A stretch of DNA of 64,000 bases from Streptomyces klenkii (lineage in GTDB: Bacteria; Actinomycetota; Actinomycetes; Streptomycetales; Streptomycetaceae), in contig NZ_RBAM01000006.1 in assembly GCF_003626645.1 (NCBI RefSeq), forward strand, positions 310,001-374,000. The letters run 5' to 3'. Positions 17,400-26,074 of this stretch are shown piece after piece. Below the pieces are notes generated by a model. It was not told the origin of the DNA, searched no databases, and was given only the letters and a program-made list of their open reading frames with translations. The position numbers and the translations under genes were made by a program. Each line of letters begins with the position of its first letter. The first letter of the stretch is position 1.

Positions 17400-19433
17400 T
17401 CACCAGCCGACCGCCAGGGCCAGCAGGAGAGCGACGAGACCGAAGAACCCGTAGCCGAGGTAGCGGTGCACGCTGCCGGGGGCCAGCCGGCGCGCGGCCC
17501 GGCCGAGGGCCAGGGCGGCGGCCAGGACGGGCCGGTAGAGGCGGTGCTCGATCCGGTCGGGGACGCTGCGCCGGAAACGCACGCGCTCCACGAGGTAGGC
17601 GGATTCGTGCACCGGGGTGACGTCGACGTCCTGTTCGGGTTCGAGGACGTCGTCGAAGACCCGTTGCAGGGGCTCGGCGAAGGACGTCGCCGTGTACGAC
17701 ATGCGGGGCGTGGGGGCGCCGCCTCCGCAGTCCCACAGCCGGGCGTTCGTGCGGCGCCCGCGGCGGGTGGTGAGGCGGATGAGGCCCGCGGCGGCCACGA
17801 CGCCCCCGACCAGGGCGGCCGTCACCCACAGCGGGGACAGCGAGGCGGCGACCTGGTCCAGCCGCAGTTCCAGGCCGCCGCCCGCCAGGGGGCGGCCGCC
17901 GTGGAGCCCGGCCGCGGCGACCGCCCGCGACAGGCTGTTGCCCAGGGTGCCGGGGACGAGGGCGAGGGCCGTGCAGCCGATGGCGAGCAGGCCCATGCCG
18001 ACGTGCATCAGCGGCGGGCTCTCCTCCGCGGACGCGGCCCGCGCGCTGCGGGGCCGGGCGAAGAAGCCGACGCCGAGGGCCTTGACGAACACGGCCGCCG
18101 CGAGCCCGGCCGACAGGGCGATGACGGCGACCGCGAGCGGCAGCACGATCGCCGTGGACACCCCGGGCACGGTCATGCCGTGGATCAGGGATTGCAGCAG
18201 CAGCCACTCGCTGAGGAAGCCGTTGCCCGGCGGGAGGGCGACCGCGGCCAGCGACGACACCGCGAAGAAGCCGGCCGTGGCCGGCATCCGCGCGCGCAGC
18301 CCGCCCATGCGGTCGAGGTCGCGCACGCCCGTGGCGCGCACCACGGAGCCGGCCGCGCAGAACAGCAGGGCCTTGAAGACGGCGTGGTTGGTGACGTGCA
18401 GCAGGGCCGCGGCCAGGGCGAGGGCCGCGGGGACGGGGTAGCCGGAGGAGGCGAAGAGGCCCGCCGCGCCGACGCCGATGAGGACCAGGCCGAGGTTCTC
18501 CGACGTCGAGTACGCGAGGAGGCGCTTGATGTCCGACGCCATGGCCGCCTGGAGGATGCCGTAGACGGCGGACAGGGCGCCCGTCGCCAGGACGAGCAGC
18601 CAGCCCCAGCGGGGTCCGCCGCCCAGCAGTTCGAAGTTCACGCGGATGATCCCGTACGCGCCCAGGTTCACCATCGCGGCGCTCATCAGCGCCGAGACGT
18701 TGCTGGGCGCCTCGGGGTGGGCCCGCGGCAGCCACGGGTGCAGCGGCACCATGCCGGCCTTCGACGCGAACGCGGCCGCGACGAGGAGGAAGACCGCGCC
18801 GCGGGCGCCCGGGGACATGCCGCTCGCCCCGGCGCGCAGCTGTGCGAAGGTCTCGCCGCCCGCGCCCGCCGCGAACAGGGCGAGGCCCGCCAGCAGGAGG
18901 ACGAGGCCGAAGTGCGTCATCACCGCGTACCAGACGCCCGCCTCGCGGACGGCGGAGCGCTCGCGCTGGTCCGCCAGCACGAGGACGAGCGACGTGACCG
19001 CCATCGCCTCCCACAGCAGCAGGAACGACGACACCGAGGCGGCCGCCGGGACCAGGACCAGCGTCAGCGCGAAGACCGGCAGAGCCGCCTGCACACCGCG
19101 CGAGGCCGGGCCGCGCGGGCCGCGCCCCGACGCGTAGCCGATGCCGTACACGGCGACCGCGAGGACCACGGCGCCGGCCACGGCCATGAACAGGCCCGAG
19201 AGGGCGTCGACGGCCAAGTGCAGGCCGGCCAGCGGCAGCAGGCCCGGCAGGTACGCGGACCAGCGGGTGCCGCCCAGGGCCGCGACGCCGCCCGCGAGGC
19301 CCGCGCCGCCCAGGCCCGCCGTGCACAGGCCCACGGCGACGACCCGGATCCGGCCCGGCAGGAGCATGCCCGCCAGCACTCCGGCGCCGGCGAGGCCCGC
19401 GGCCACGACCGTCGCGGACTCGGCCGAGCTCAT
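17400..19433 (-). CDS. HyfB/NuoL-like antiporter-type membrane subunit
   Basis: 677 residues with a proton-translocating Nuo/Mrp core and about 14-16 helices. Signatures: FLLLWEAMAVTSLVLV (conserved Glu in helix 5), FASKAGMVPLHPWLPRAHPEAPSNVSALMS (channel-helix Lys) and DIKRLLAYSTSENLGLVLIG. The C-terminal extension contains WDCGGGAPTPRMSYTATSFAEPL, typical of HyfB/HycC-type subunits. The ATG at 19433 lies 115 bp after the Fe-S subunit gene, the largest gap in the operon. Confidence 0.86.
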   Translation of the reverse strand: MSSAESATVVAAGLAGAGVLAGMLLPGRIRVVAVGLCTAGLGGAGLAGGVAALGGTRWSAYLPGLLPLAGLHLAVDALSGLFMAVAGAVVLAVAVYGIGYASGRGPRGPASRGVQAALPVFALTLVLVPAAASVSSFLLLWEAMAVTSLVLVLADQRERSAVREAGVWYAVMTHFGLVLLLAGLALFAAGAGGETFAQLRAGASGMSPGARGAVFLLVAAAFASKAGMVPLHPWLPRAHPEAPSNVSALMSAAMVNLGAYGIIRVNFELLGGGPRWGWLLVLATGALSAVYGILQAAMASDIKRLLAYSTSENLGLVLIGVGAAGLFASSGYPVPAALALAAALLHVTNHAVFKALLFCAAGSVVRATGVRDLDRMGGLRARMPATAGFFAVSSLAAVALPPGNGFLSEWLLLQSLIHGMTVPGVSTAIVLPLAVAVIALSAGLAAAVFVKALGVGFFARPRSARAASAEESPPLMHVGMGLLAIGCTALALVPGTLGNSLSRAVAAAGLHGGRPLAGGGLELRLDQVAASLSPLWVTAALVGGVVAAAGLIRLTTRRGRRTNARLWDCGGGAPTPRMSYTATSFAEPLQRVFDDVLEPEQDVDVTPVHESAYLVERVRFRRSVPDRIEHRLYRPVLAAALALGRAARRLAPGSVHRYLGYGFFGLVALLLALAVGW

Positions 19434-19548
19434 GCGGCCTGCCCTGCGGGGGTGCGGGTGCGGGTGGGGCCGGGAGTGCCTATCGACCGGCTCCCGGGCG
19501 CGGGTCTCGCGGCTCCCGCCGCCGGCCTACGGAGCGTGCCGTACGGGC

Positions 19549-20031
19549 TCACCGGCCGGTCACGACGCGCAGCGCCGCCACGATCCGCTCCGGCTCCGGC
19601 GGGCAGCCCGGCACCAGCAGATCCACGGGGACGACGTCGCCCGCCGCGCCCTCCACGCCGTGGCCGCCGGCGAACTCCCCGCAGCCGATCGCGCAGTCGC
19701 CCACGGCGACCACCAGGCGGGGGCGGGGCATCGCGGCGACGGTGCGGCGCAGCGGCTCGGCCATGTTGCGGGTGACGGCGCCGGTCACGAGGGCCACGTC
19801 GGCGTGGCGGGGCGAGGCCACCAGGCGGGCGCCGTAGCGTTCGGCGTCGTACACCGGGCCGAAGGCCGCCGCGATCTCGATCTCGCAGCCGTTGCAGGAG
19901 CCGGCGTCGATGCAGCGCACGTGGGCCGAGCCGGCGAGTTCCGCGGCGCCGGGCGGCGGGTCGCCGGCCGGGCGGGGCGGGGCGTCCTCGGCCACCCGGC
20001 CGGTCTCACGGATCTTGCGCAGCAGGCTCAT
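19549..20031 (-). CDS. HyfI/NuoB-like 4Fe-4S subunit
   Basis: 160-residue cytoplasmic Fe-S subunit and first gene of the six-gene operon. All four cluster ligands of the NuoB/small-hydrogenase-subunit N2-type site are seen: the two Cys of AGSCNGCEIE, the Cys of VVAVGDCAIGCGEF and the Cys of VPGCPPEPERI. The cluster is therefore probably functional even though the partner large subunit lacks nickel ligands. No ferredoxin-like (HyfA/HyfH) or diaphorase subunit is encoded nearby, so the electron donor must come from elsewhere. Confidence 0.86.
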   Translation of the reverse strand: MSLLRKIRETGRVAEDAPPRPAGDPPPGAAELAGSAHVRCIDAGSCNGCEIEIAAAFGPVYDAERYGARLVASPRHADVALVTGAVTRNMAEPLRRTVAAMPRPRLVVAVGDCAIGCGEFAGGHGVEGAAGDVVPVDLLVPGCPPEPERIVAALRVVTGR

Positions 20032-20642
20032 GCGGGTTCCCTCACCTCGGCGTCGGCGTCCCTCACGAAGGTGTGGCGGCCGTCTCCCGCCGTCACAGCG
20101 CGGATTCGCGCCGAGAGACGGCCGCCGGTCGGAAGGGCCGCGACGGCCCGTGCGGACGGCGGTCGGTAGCCCGGTCTCCGGCGCCGCGCGGATTCCGCCG
20201 GCGCGGTGGTCCGGGCCCGCCGGCGCTCCGGGTGGGATCGTCGTACGGCCTTCGGCAGCCCCGTTTGCATGAGGACTGATCTGGCCGGGTCAACGCCCGT
20301 GCGGGCCCCGGGTCACGGGCGGACGGGCCGCGGCCCGCGTGTTGTGACAGGGCGGACAACTGGGACGGATGAGTCGAATCCCCTTGTCCCGCACGGCCGA
20401 AGTTTCGCGCGGACTTACGGGATGGGGAGCTCGGTAGGCATGGGGGCCTCGCCCCCATGAATCCGCCGCCGCGGCGGCCCGCCCCCACCGGGGTGACCGG
20501 CGGTGCCGTGCGCGCATCAGGCAGTTCGGCGCCGCCGGAAACCTCGCCAGTGGCTGATCGCCGTTGCGGCGGAAGATATGCACGGCCGCGGCCCGGGCTG
20601 CCCGCGCCGGGCACGGGGCCGCCCCCGACCCGCCCGGTCGGG
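20032..20642. promoter_or_regulatory. Long intergenic leader of the Ehr-like operon, with two hairpins
   Basis: 611 bp without a convincing gene, between the second ATP-grasp gene and the Fe-S subunit gene, both on the minus strand. Two clear stem-loops lie in it. One is at 20294-20321 (CGCCCGTG/CACGGGCG, 12-nt loop). The other is at 20439-20459 (CATGGGGGC/GCCCCCATG, 3-nt loop) and could end the ATP-grasp transcript. The operon promoter is expected in the remaining part, but no convincing -10/-35 pair was found. Confidence 0.45.
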
Positions 20643-21476
20643 TCAGCCGACCGGCTGGGGTGCCGGGCTCATACGGGGGTGGTGCGCGCCCTTCGCCGTG
20701 TGCAAGGCCAAGGCCGCCAACGCCTCCGGCGCGCCGGACTGGCCCCGGATGCCCGGGAAGGCGTTGACGTCCACGATCAAGGGCGTTCCGGCGACGTCCA
20801 GCAGGTCGACCCCGTACACGTCCAGGGCGAACGCCTCGCCGACGCGGCGGACGACGTCGAGCCAGCCCGCCGGAAGCCGGTCGGTGGGCAGGGACTCCGT
20901 GCCCGTGCCGGCGGGGGCGGCGAGTTCGGAGCGGCGCAGGCCGGCGAAGACGTGGTCGCCGACGACCCACAGCTTGTGGTCCCAGCCGTCGTTGGGGGTG
21001 AAGCGCTGCACGACGACGGGCTCGCCGCCCCACTCGGCGGCGAGCACGGCGAGCCGTACGGGGTCGTCGACCCGGGCCACCAGGTCGTCGCGGCGGCTGC
21101 GCCGGCTCTTGACCACGACGGGGTACGACAGGTCGCCGCGCGCGGCCAGCTCCGCGAGGGAGGCCTCGGTGGCGGTGGCGACGAAGGGGAGGCCCGCCGC
21201 CAGGGCCACCTCGGCCATGGCGGTCCGGTCCTGGACCAGCGCGGTCGAGCCAGCCGAGTTCAGCACGGGCGCGCCGCGCTCTTCGAGGCGGCGCGCGAAG
21301 GCGAGGGCGCGCGGGGTGCGCGTCTTGAGCAGGTAGACGTCGGCGAGCTCGCCGGCCGCGGGGTCGGCGGCGGTCGCGGGGTCCAGCGCGACCACGTCGT
21401 GGCGGGGCGTCAGGAGCGCCGTGGCGGCGGCGAGCAGCGGGTGGCCGGGGGACGGGGTGAGCAGGCCGATCCTCAT
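20643..21476 (-). CDS. RimK-like ATP-grasp ligase, second of a pair
   Basis: 277 residues with an ATP-grasp fold. SYPVVVKSRRSRRDD gives the ATP-binding Lys. The metal/ATP end is LDVYGVDLLDVAGTPLIVDVNAFPGI, with the Asp and Asn that hold magnesium. RimK-like enzymes join a carboxylate to an amine through an acyl phosphate. The ATG overlaps the stop of the upstream paralogue (ATGA), so the two are translationally coupled. The N-terminal domain (LLTPSPGHPLLAAATALL) is poorly conserved, which suggests a specialised substrate. No peptide precursor gene is visible nearby. Confidence 0.8.
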   Translation of the reverse strand: MRIGLLTPSPGHPLLAAATALLTPRHDVVALDPATAADPAAGELADVYLLKTRTPRALAFARRLEERGAPVLNSAGSTALVQDRTAMAEVALAAGLPFVATATEASLAELAARGDLSYPVVVKSRRSRRDDLVARVDDPVRLAVLAAEWGGEPVVVQRFTPNDGWDHKLWVVGDHVFAGLRRSELAAPAGTGTESLPTDRLPAGWLDVVRRVGEAFALDVYGVDLLDVAGTPLIVDVNAFPGIRGQSGAPEALAALALHTAKGAHHPRMSPAPQPVG

Positions 21477-22378
21477 GCGTCGCCGCCCGTGGCACCGCCG
21501 AGGGGCAGCGCGGCGGAGGCGTGGCCGGGGAGCGCGTCCGCCGCGGGCAGCGGGCGCTCGCCCCCCGCGTCGGCGAGCCGCAGGATCGCCCACGCCACGC
21601 GGGCGACCGCGTCGGGCACCTGGCGGAAGCTGGGGAAGTCGTTGACGTCGACGACGACCGGTCCGTCGGGCCCGAGGACGACGTCCACGCCGTACAGGTC
21701 GAGGCCGAAGACCTCGCCGACGCGCGCGGCGATCGCGGCCACCTCCGCGCCGAGCGGCACCTGCCGTTCGACGGCGGGCTGGTCGGGGTGGAGGGGCGAG
21801 CAGCGCTCGGTGGCGTAGAGCCGGCCGTCGACGCAGTACACCTTGAGGTCGGTGCCGGAGTTGGGCACGTAGGGCTGGGCGATCAGCATGCCGCCGTCGG
21901 GCCGCTCGTCCCGGGAGGCCGGGTCGGTGAGCCGGTCCGGGGAGGGCACGAGGCGCACGGCGCGGCCCGAGCTGCCGTCGGCGGGCTTGACGACGAGCGG
22001 GTAGGCGGCCTCGGGGACCTCCGCGAACTCCTCGATGCGCAGGGCCGCGTAGGTGACGGGCACGGGCAGGCCGTGCCGCTCGGCGGTCACGGCGGCCAGC
22101 ACCTTGTCCCGCACGCCGCGGATGGCGCGGGCGTCGTTGACGGTGGTGAGGCCGGCCCCGGCCGCGGCTTCCAGCAGGGTGAGGCCGGGGCCGCCGGAGA
22201 CGGTCTTGAGGACCCAGGCGTCGTGGCGGCCGGCGGCGACCGCGTCGGAGAGCCTGAGGAGCGAGCCGCCGGGCCTGAGCACGTCCACCCGGTGACCCCA
22301 GGACCTCAGTTGGCGGATGACGTCCACCGGCATGCCGTCGTGCCGGTACTGCTCCTCCACCAGGAAGCAGAGTCTCAT
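21473..22378 (-). CDS. RimK-like ATP-grasp ligase, first of a pair
   Basis: 301 residues, paralogous to the following gene. Signatures: YPLVVKPADGSSGRAVRLV (ATP-binding Lys and Gly loop), LIAQPYVPNSGTDLKVYCVDG and LDLYGVDVVLGPDGPVVVDVNDFPSFRQVP (magnesium ligands). The N-terminus FLVEEQYRHDGMPVDVIRQLRSWGHRVDVL is a Rossmann-like pre-ATP-grasp domain. The ATG at 22378 has GAGGA at good spacing; the long in-frame extension upstream is not supported. Two adjacent ligases suggest sequential additions, or a heteromeric enzyme, acting on a small molecule or peptide. Confidence 0.8.
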   Translation of the reverse strand: MRLCFLVEEQYRHDGMPVDVIRQLRSWGHRVDVLRPGGSLLRLSDAVAAGRHDAWVLKTVSGGPGLTLLEAAAGAGLTTVNDARAIRGVRDKVLAAVTAERHGLPVPVTYAALRIEEFAEVPEAAYPLVVKPADGSSGRAVRLVPSPDRLTDPASRDERPDGGMLIAQPYVPNSGTDLKVYCVDGRLYATERCSPLHPDQPAVERQVPLGAEVAAIAARVGEVFGLDLYGVDVVLGPDGPVVVDVNDFPSFRQVPDAVARVAWAILRLADAGGERPLPAADALPGHASAALPLGGATGGDA

Positions 22379-22835
22379 TGGTGCATCCTCGTAATCCCCG
22401 GACATCCGCCGATCCCGTCCGGCAGAACTCATGACGGCTCAGGATGCCATGCGGGCAGGGCGGGGCATGACCAGGCCTGTCTCAATTCCGTAGCAACCCG
22501 GCCGGGCCCCGACCGTTTTTCTCCGGATACGACCGACTGATACCCCATCGGATACGGGCCGACCCCCGACGAACGACGGACGGGGGCGGCTGCAGCGGCG
22601 CTACGCACCCCGGGACTTCATTGGCCGATACACCGGCTTCGCCGCGGCCGGGGCGCGGCTCCGGTGCGGCCGGGGCCCTTGGGGGATCGCCCCGGGATCC
22701 CCTCGGAGTCCGCGGCAGTTCGGGCAGAGATAGATGCTTCAGTGCCGGTTAGGGCGGGAAAGATAGCTACAGCCTGAATTATGCGGGCGGCGGGGCGGAC
22801 CGGCCGCACGCGCCCGCCGAACGGGATGACCGCCG
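22379..22835. promoter_or_regulatory. 457-bp divergent intergenic region
   Basis: Separates the ATP-grasp operon from the SpoIIE-type phosphatase gene. No open frame or RNA gene was recognised. CGGATACG occurs twice (22524-22531 and 22549-22556), 25 bp apart, which could be a regulator site. AT-richer patches around 22725-22780 (AAAGATAGCTACAG, GAATTATG) may be the phosphatase promoter. Confidence 0.3.
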
Positions 22836-25292
22836 ATGCACGCGTATGCCGACCCCCACTCCCCCACCGCGACGGTCCCCATGGCCGCCGTCGACGCGGA
22901 GGGGACCGTCACCCTGTGGAGCCCCGCGGCCCGGCACCTGCTCGGCCACGCGCCCGGCGAGGTCATCGGGCGCCCCGCCGCCGCCCTCCTGGCCGCGCCC
23001 CTGCCGGGCCCGGCCCTGCGGGCGCTCACCCGTTCGGCGCCCTGGAGCGGCGTGCTCACGGCCCGTCACCGCGACGGCGGGGCGGTGCGCGTGACCGTAC
23101 GGGCACATCCCTGTCCGGAGGGCGACGGCCGCGTGCAGTGGGTGCTCCTCGGGGCGGCGCCGGAGGCCGCCGGCGCCGCCGGGCCGGAGGCCGCGCCCGA
23201 CGCGGTGCTCGCGGACGCGGCCCGCAAGGACGCGGCGCTCAAGGAGTGGGCGTACGTCCAGTCCCCCATCGCCACCGCCGTCTACGACCGCGACCTGCGG
23301 CTGACCGGCGCCAACGGCGAGATGCTGCGCCTGTCCGGCCGCCCCGAGGAGGCCATGCTGGGCCTGCAGCTGACCGAGATCTTCCCGGGCTCCCCCTTCG
23401 ACGAGTTCGGCCGGCTCATGGCCCAGGTGCTGCGCACCGGGGAGGCGCTGCGCACGGACACCTTCTTCCGGGCGCCCGGGCAGTCCCGGGAGCGCGCCTG
23501 GGCGACGTTCTTCACTCCGCTCAAGGACGGCGACGGCCGCGTCCAGGGCGTGTCGATAGCGGCCCTGGACCGCACGGAGCCGCACCGCGCCCGCGAGCGC
23601 CTGGCCCTGGTCAATGACGCGGGCGCCCGCATCGGGACCACGCTGGACGTCGGGCGCACCGCCGAGGAGCTCGCGGACCTCACCGCGGGCGGCTTCGCCG
23701 ACCTCGTCACCGTCGACCTGCTCGACGCCGTCCTGCACAGCGGCGACCCGGCCGCAGCGGCCCTCGACGGCGACCGGCAGGCGGACGGGGCCGTCCTGCG
23801 CCGGGCAGCCGCGCGCCCCGGCCTCCCCGCGGGGAGGCCGGGCCCCTTCTCGTACGCGCCGGATTCGCCGCCCGCCGAAGCCCTCGCGTCCGGCCGCGCC
23901 TCGCTGCACCGCGCGGACGCGGCGGCGATCGGGGCCTGGGCGGACGGCACCGGAGGAACCGTTCCTTCCGATCCTTCCGACGGCGCGCACTCCGTGCTCG
24001 TCGTCCCGCTCGGCGCCCGCGGCAGCACGCTCGGCGTCGCCCTGTTCGTCCGGCGGCCGGGCACCGAGCCGTTCGACGCGGACGACCTGCTGCTCGCCGA
24101 GGAGATCGCGGCGCGGGCCGGCGTGTGCGTCGACAACGCCCGCCGGTACGCCGCGGAGCGCTCCGTCGCCCTGACGCTCCAGCGCAGCCTGCTGCCGGGG
24201 CGGCTGCCCGAGCAGGCGGCGGTCGAGGTCACCTCGCGCTATCTGCCCGCGGGCGCGCAGGCGGGAGTCGGCGGGGACTGGTTCGACGTCATCCCCCTGT
24301 CCGGCGCCCGCGTGGCGCTCGTCGTCGGCGACGTCGTCGGCCACGGGCTCCACGCGTCGGCGGTCATGGGCCGCCTGCGGGCGGCCGTGCGCACCCTCGC
24401 CGACCTCGACCTGCCGCCCGACGAGCTGCTCACCCACCTCGACGACCTGGTGGTCCAGCTGGCCCAGGACGAGGCGGCGGAGCAGGTGCCGGGCGCCGTC
24501 CGGGAGACGGGCGCGACCTGCCTGTACGTCGTCTACGACCCGGTGTCGCGCTCCTGCGTCCTGGCGCGCGCGGGCCACCCGGCGCCGGTGCTCGTGACGC
24601 CCGGCGGCACGGCGCGCTTCCTCGACATCCCGGGCGGCCCGCCGCTGGGCCTGGGCGGGCTGCCCTTCGAGTCCACCGAGCTGCAACTGCCGGAGGGCAG
24701 CCTCCTCGCGCTGTACACCGACGGGCTGGTCGAGGGCCACGACCACGACATCGGCGCGGGCCTGGACGGGCTGCGCGCGGCGCTCTCGGGGCCCGCCGCG
24801 CCCCTGGAGCAGACCTGCGACGCCGTCCTGGACGCGCTCCTGCCGCGCAGGCCCGAGCGGCCCACGGACGACATCGCGCTGCTCCTGGCCCGTACGCGCG
24901 CGCTGGACGCCTCGCAGGTGCGCAGCTGGGACCTGCCGGCCGAGCGGTCGACGGTCGCCGACGCGCGCAAGTTCGCGTCCGAGCAGCTGACGGCCTGGGG
25001 GCTGGAGGAGCTGGGGTTCACCACCGAACTGGTCGTCAGCGAGCTCGTCACCAACGCCGTACGGCACGCCTACGCGCCCATCCGGCTGCGGCTCATCCGC
25101 GAGCGGGCCTCGCTGATCTGCGAGGTGTCGGACGCGAGCAGCACCTCGCCGCGGATGCGCCGGGCCCGGGTCACGGACGAGGGCGGCCGGGGCCTGCTGC
25201 TGGTGGCGCAGCTGACGGAGCGGTGGGGGACGCGGTTCACCCCGGACGGCAAGACGATCTGGGCCGAGCAGCCGCTGGCCGCGGCCGGCTGA
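22836..25292 (+). CDS. Multi-domain PP2C (SpoIIE/RsbU) phosphatase with PAS, GAF and HATPase domains
   Basis: 818 residues. Domain order: PAS (about 10-95), second PAS/PAC (about 125-245), GAF (about 260-445), PP2C-type SpoIIE phosphatase (about 455-680; VGGDWFDVIPL and VVGDVVGHGLHA hold the metal-binding Asp residues, with DGLVEGHD and TDDIALLL further on), and a C-terminal RsbW-like anti-sigma ATPase (about 700-815; ELVVSELVTNAVRHAY is the N box, DEGGRGLLLVAQL the G box). Such proteins join a signal-controlled anti-anti-sigma phosphatase and an anti-sigma kinase in one chain, common in Streptomyces. No antagonist or sigma factor is adjacent. The ribosome site is weak. Confidence 0.88.
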   Translation: MHAYADPHSPTATVPMAAVDAEGTVTLWSPAARHLLGHAPGEVIGRPAAALLAAPLPGPALRALTRSAPWSGVLTARHRDGGAVRVTVRAHPCPEGDGRVQWVLLGAAPEAAGAAGPEAAPDAVLADAARKDAALKEWAYVQSPIATAVYDRDLRLTGANGEMLRLSGRPEEAMLGLQLTEIFPGSPFDEFGRLMAQVLRTGEALRTDTFFRAPGQSRERAWATFFTPLKDGDGRVQGVSIAALDRTEPHRARERLALVNDAGARIGTTLDVGRTAEELADLTAGGFADLVTVDLLDAVLHSGDPAAAALDGDRQADGAVLRRAAARPGLPAGRPGPFSYAPDSPPAEALASGRASLHRADAAAIGAWADGTGGTVPSDPSDGAHSVLVVPLGARGSTLGVALFVRRPGTEPFDADDLLLAEEIAARAGVCVDNARRYAAERSVALTLQRSLLPGRLPEQAAVEVTSRYLPAGAQAGVGGDWFDVIPLSGARVALVVGDVVGHGLHASAVMGRLRAAVRTLADLDLPPDELLTHLDDLVVQLAQDEAAEQVPGAVRETGATCLYVVYDPVSRSCVLARAGHPAPVLVTPGGTARFLDIPGGPPLGLGGLPFESTELQLPEGSLLALYTDGLVEGHDHDIGAGLDGLRAALSGPAAPLEQTCDAVLDALLPRRPERPTDDIALLLARTRALDASQVRSWDLPAERSTVADARKFASEQLTAWGLEELGFTTELVVSELVTNAVRHAYAPIRLRLIRERASLICEVSDASSTSPRMRRARVTDEGGRGLLLVAQLTERWGTRFTPDGKTIWAEQPLAAAG

Positions 25293-25293
25293 G

Positions 25294-25317
25294 CGCCGGC
25301 GCGGCCCGCGGCCGGCG
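25294..25317 (+). terminator. Hairpin after the phosphatase gene
   Basis: CGCCGGC/GCCGGCG with a 10-nt GC-rich loop, 2 bp after the stop codon and close to the end of the convergent DUF4142 gene. Moderate terminator candidate. Confidence 0.45.
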
Positions 25318-25322
25318 GCCCG

Positions 25323-25943
25323 TCAGCGTTCCTTCTGGCACACCTGCACTTTCGTCAGGTGAGCGGCGATGATGGGTCTCGCCATCCTGGCCGCCTCGCG
25401 CACCTCGGCGTTCTTGCCGCCCGAGATCTCGGCGTCGAGGAGTTCGAGGGCCTGGACGTGCCCGGCCTCCGCGGCCTTGAGCCAGAGCGTGTCGTACTCC
25501 CGTTGGTGCGCCTTCCTCCGCATGTCCCGCAGTGACTTGCGCTGCTCGGAGGTCTCGCGCGGCAGGGTGACCTTCAGGCGGCGCGCCAGTTCCCGGAGTT
25601 CCTTGTCCATCCGGGTGTGGTCCTTGACGAGGAGGTCGGCCGTCTTCTTGACGCACGGCATGACGGCGTTCTTCCCGGCGTCCTTGCCCATGGCGATCTC
25701 CGCCAGACCGGCCTGGTGGGCCGCCTTCAGGAAGGTGCTGTCGGTCTCCGCCTTCCGCTCCGTCCTCTTGCCCGGCTTCGCCCCGGGCTTCTTGCCCGGC
25801 TTCTTCGCCGGCTTCGTCTCCGCCGTGTCCTGCGACTTGCTTCCCGTCTCGTGCCCCTCGTCGCAGGCGAGCGCGGCGCCTGCCGGTGCCGTCGCCAGGA
25901 CGAGGGCTGCCGCTGCGGCCGTGAACCGGTGTCCCATACGCAT
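25323..25943 (-). CDS. Secreted DUF4142-type protein
   Basis: 206 residues. An N-terminal signal peptide (hydrophobic AAAAALVLATAPAGAALA, cleavage before CDEG) precedes a Lys/Pro linker (about residues 45-65, with PGKKPGAKPGK) and a helical DUF4142 domain (about 70-200; DSTFLKAAHQAGLAEIAMGK and WLKAAEAGHVQALELLDAE). DUF4142 is a ferritin-like helical domain of unknown role found outside the cytoplasm. Three Cys follow the signal, which could form a disulfide. The first ATG of two (25943 or 25937) is chosen on the upstream GGAG. Monocistronic. Confidence 0.78.
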   Translation of the reverse strand: MRMGHRFTAAAAALVLATAPAGAALACDEGHETGSKSQDTAETKPAKKPGKKPGAKPGKRTERKAETDSTFLKAAHQAGLAEIAMGKDAGKNAVMPCVKKTADLLVKDHTRMDKELRELARRLKVTLPRETSEQRKSLRDMRRKAHQREYDTLWLKAAEAGHVQALELLDAEISGGKNAEVREAARMARPIIAAHLTKVQVCQKER

Positions 25944-26074
25944 CCTGCACACTCCATTCGTTCGGTGACGCCCCCACGGGCTGATGCCTGCCCGGGGGCC
26001 GGGCGTGCCGCATCAGCCCGGCCGTCACTCCCCTCCAATGGAGCACCGGTCCGGGCCGGTGATCTGTCGGAGCG

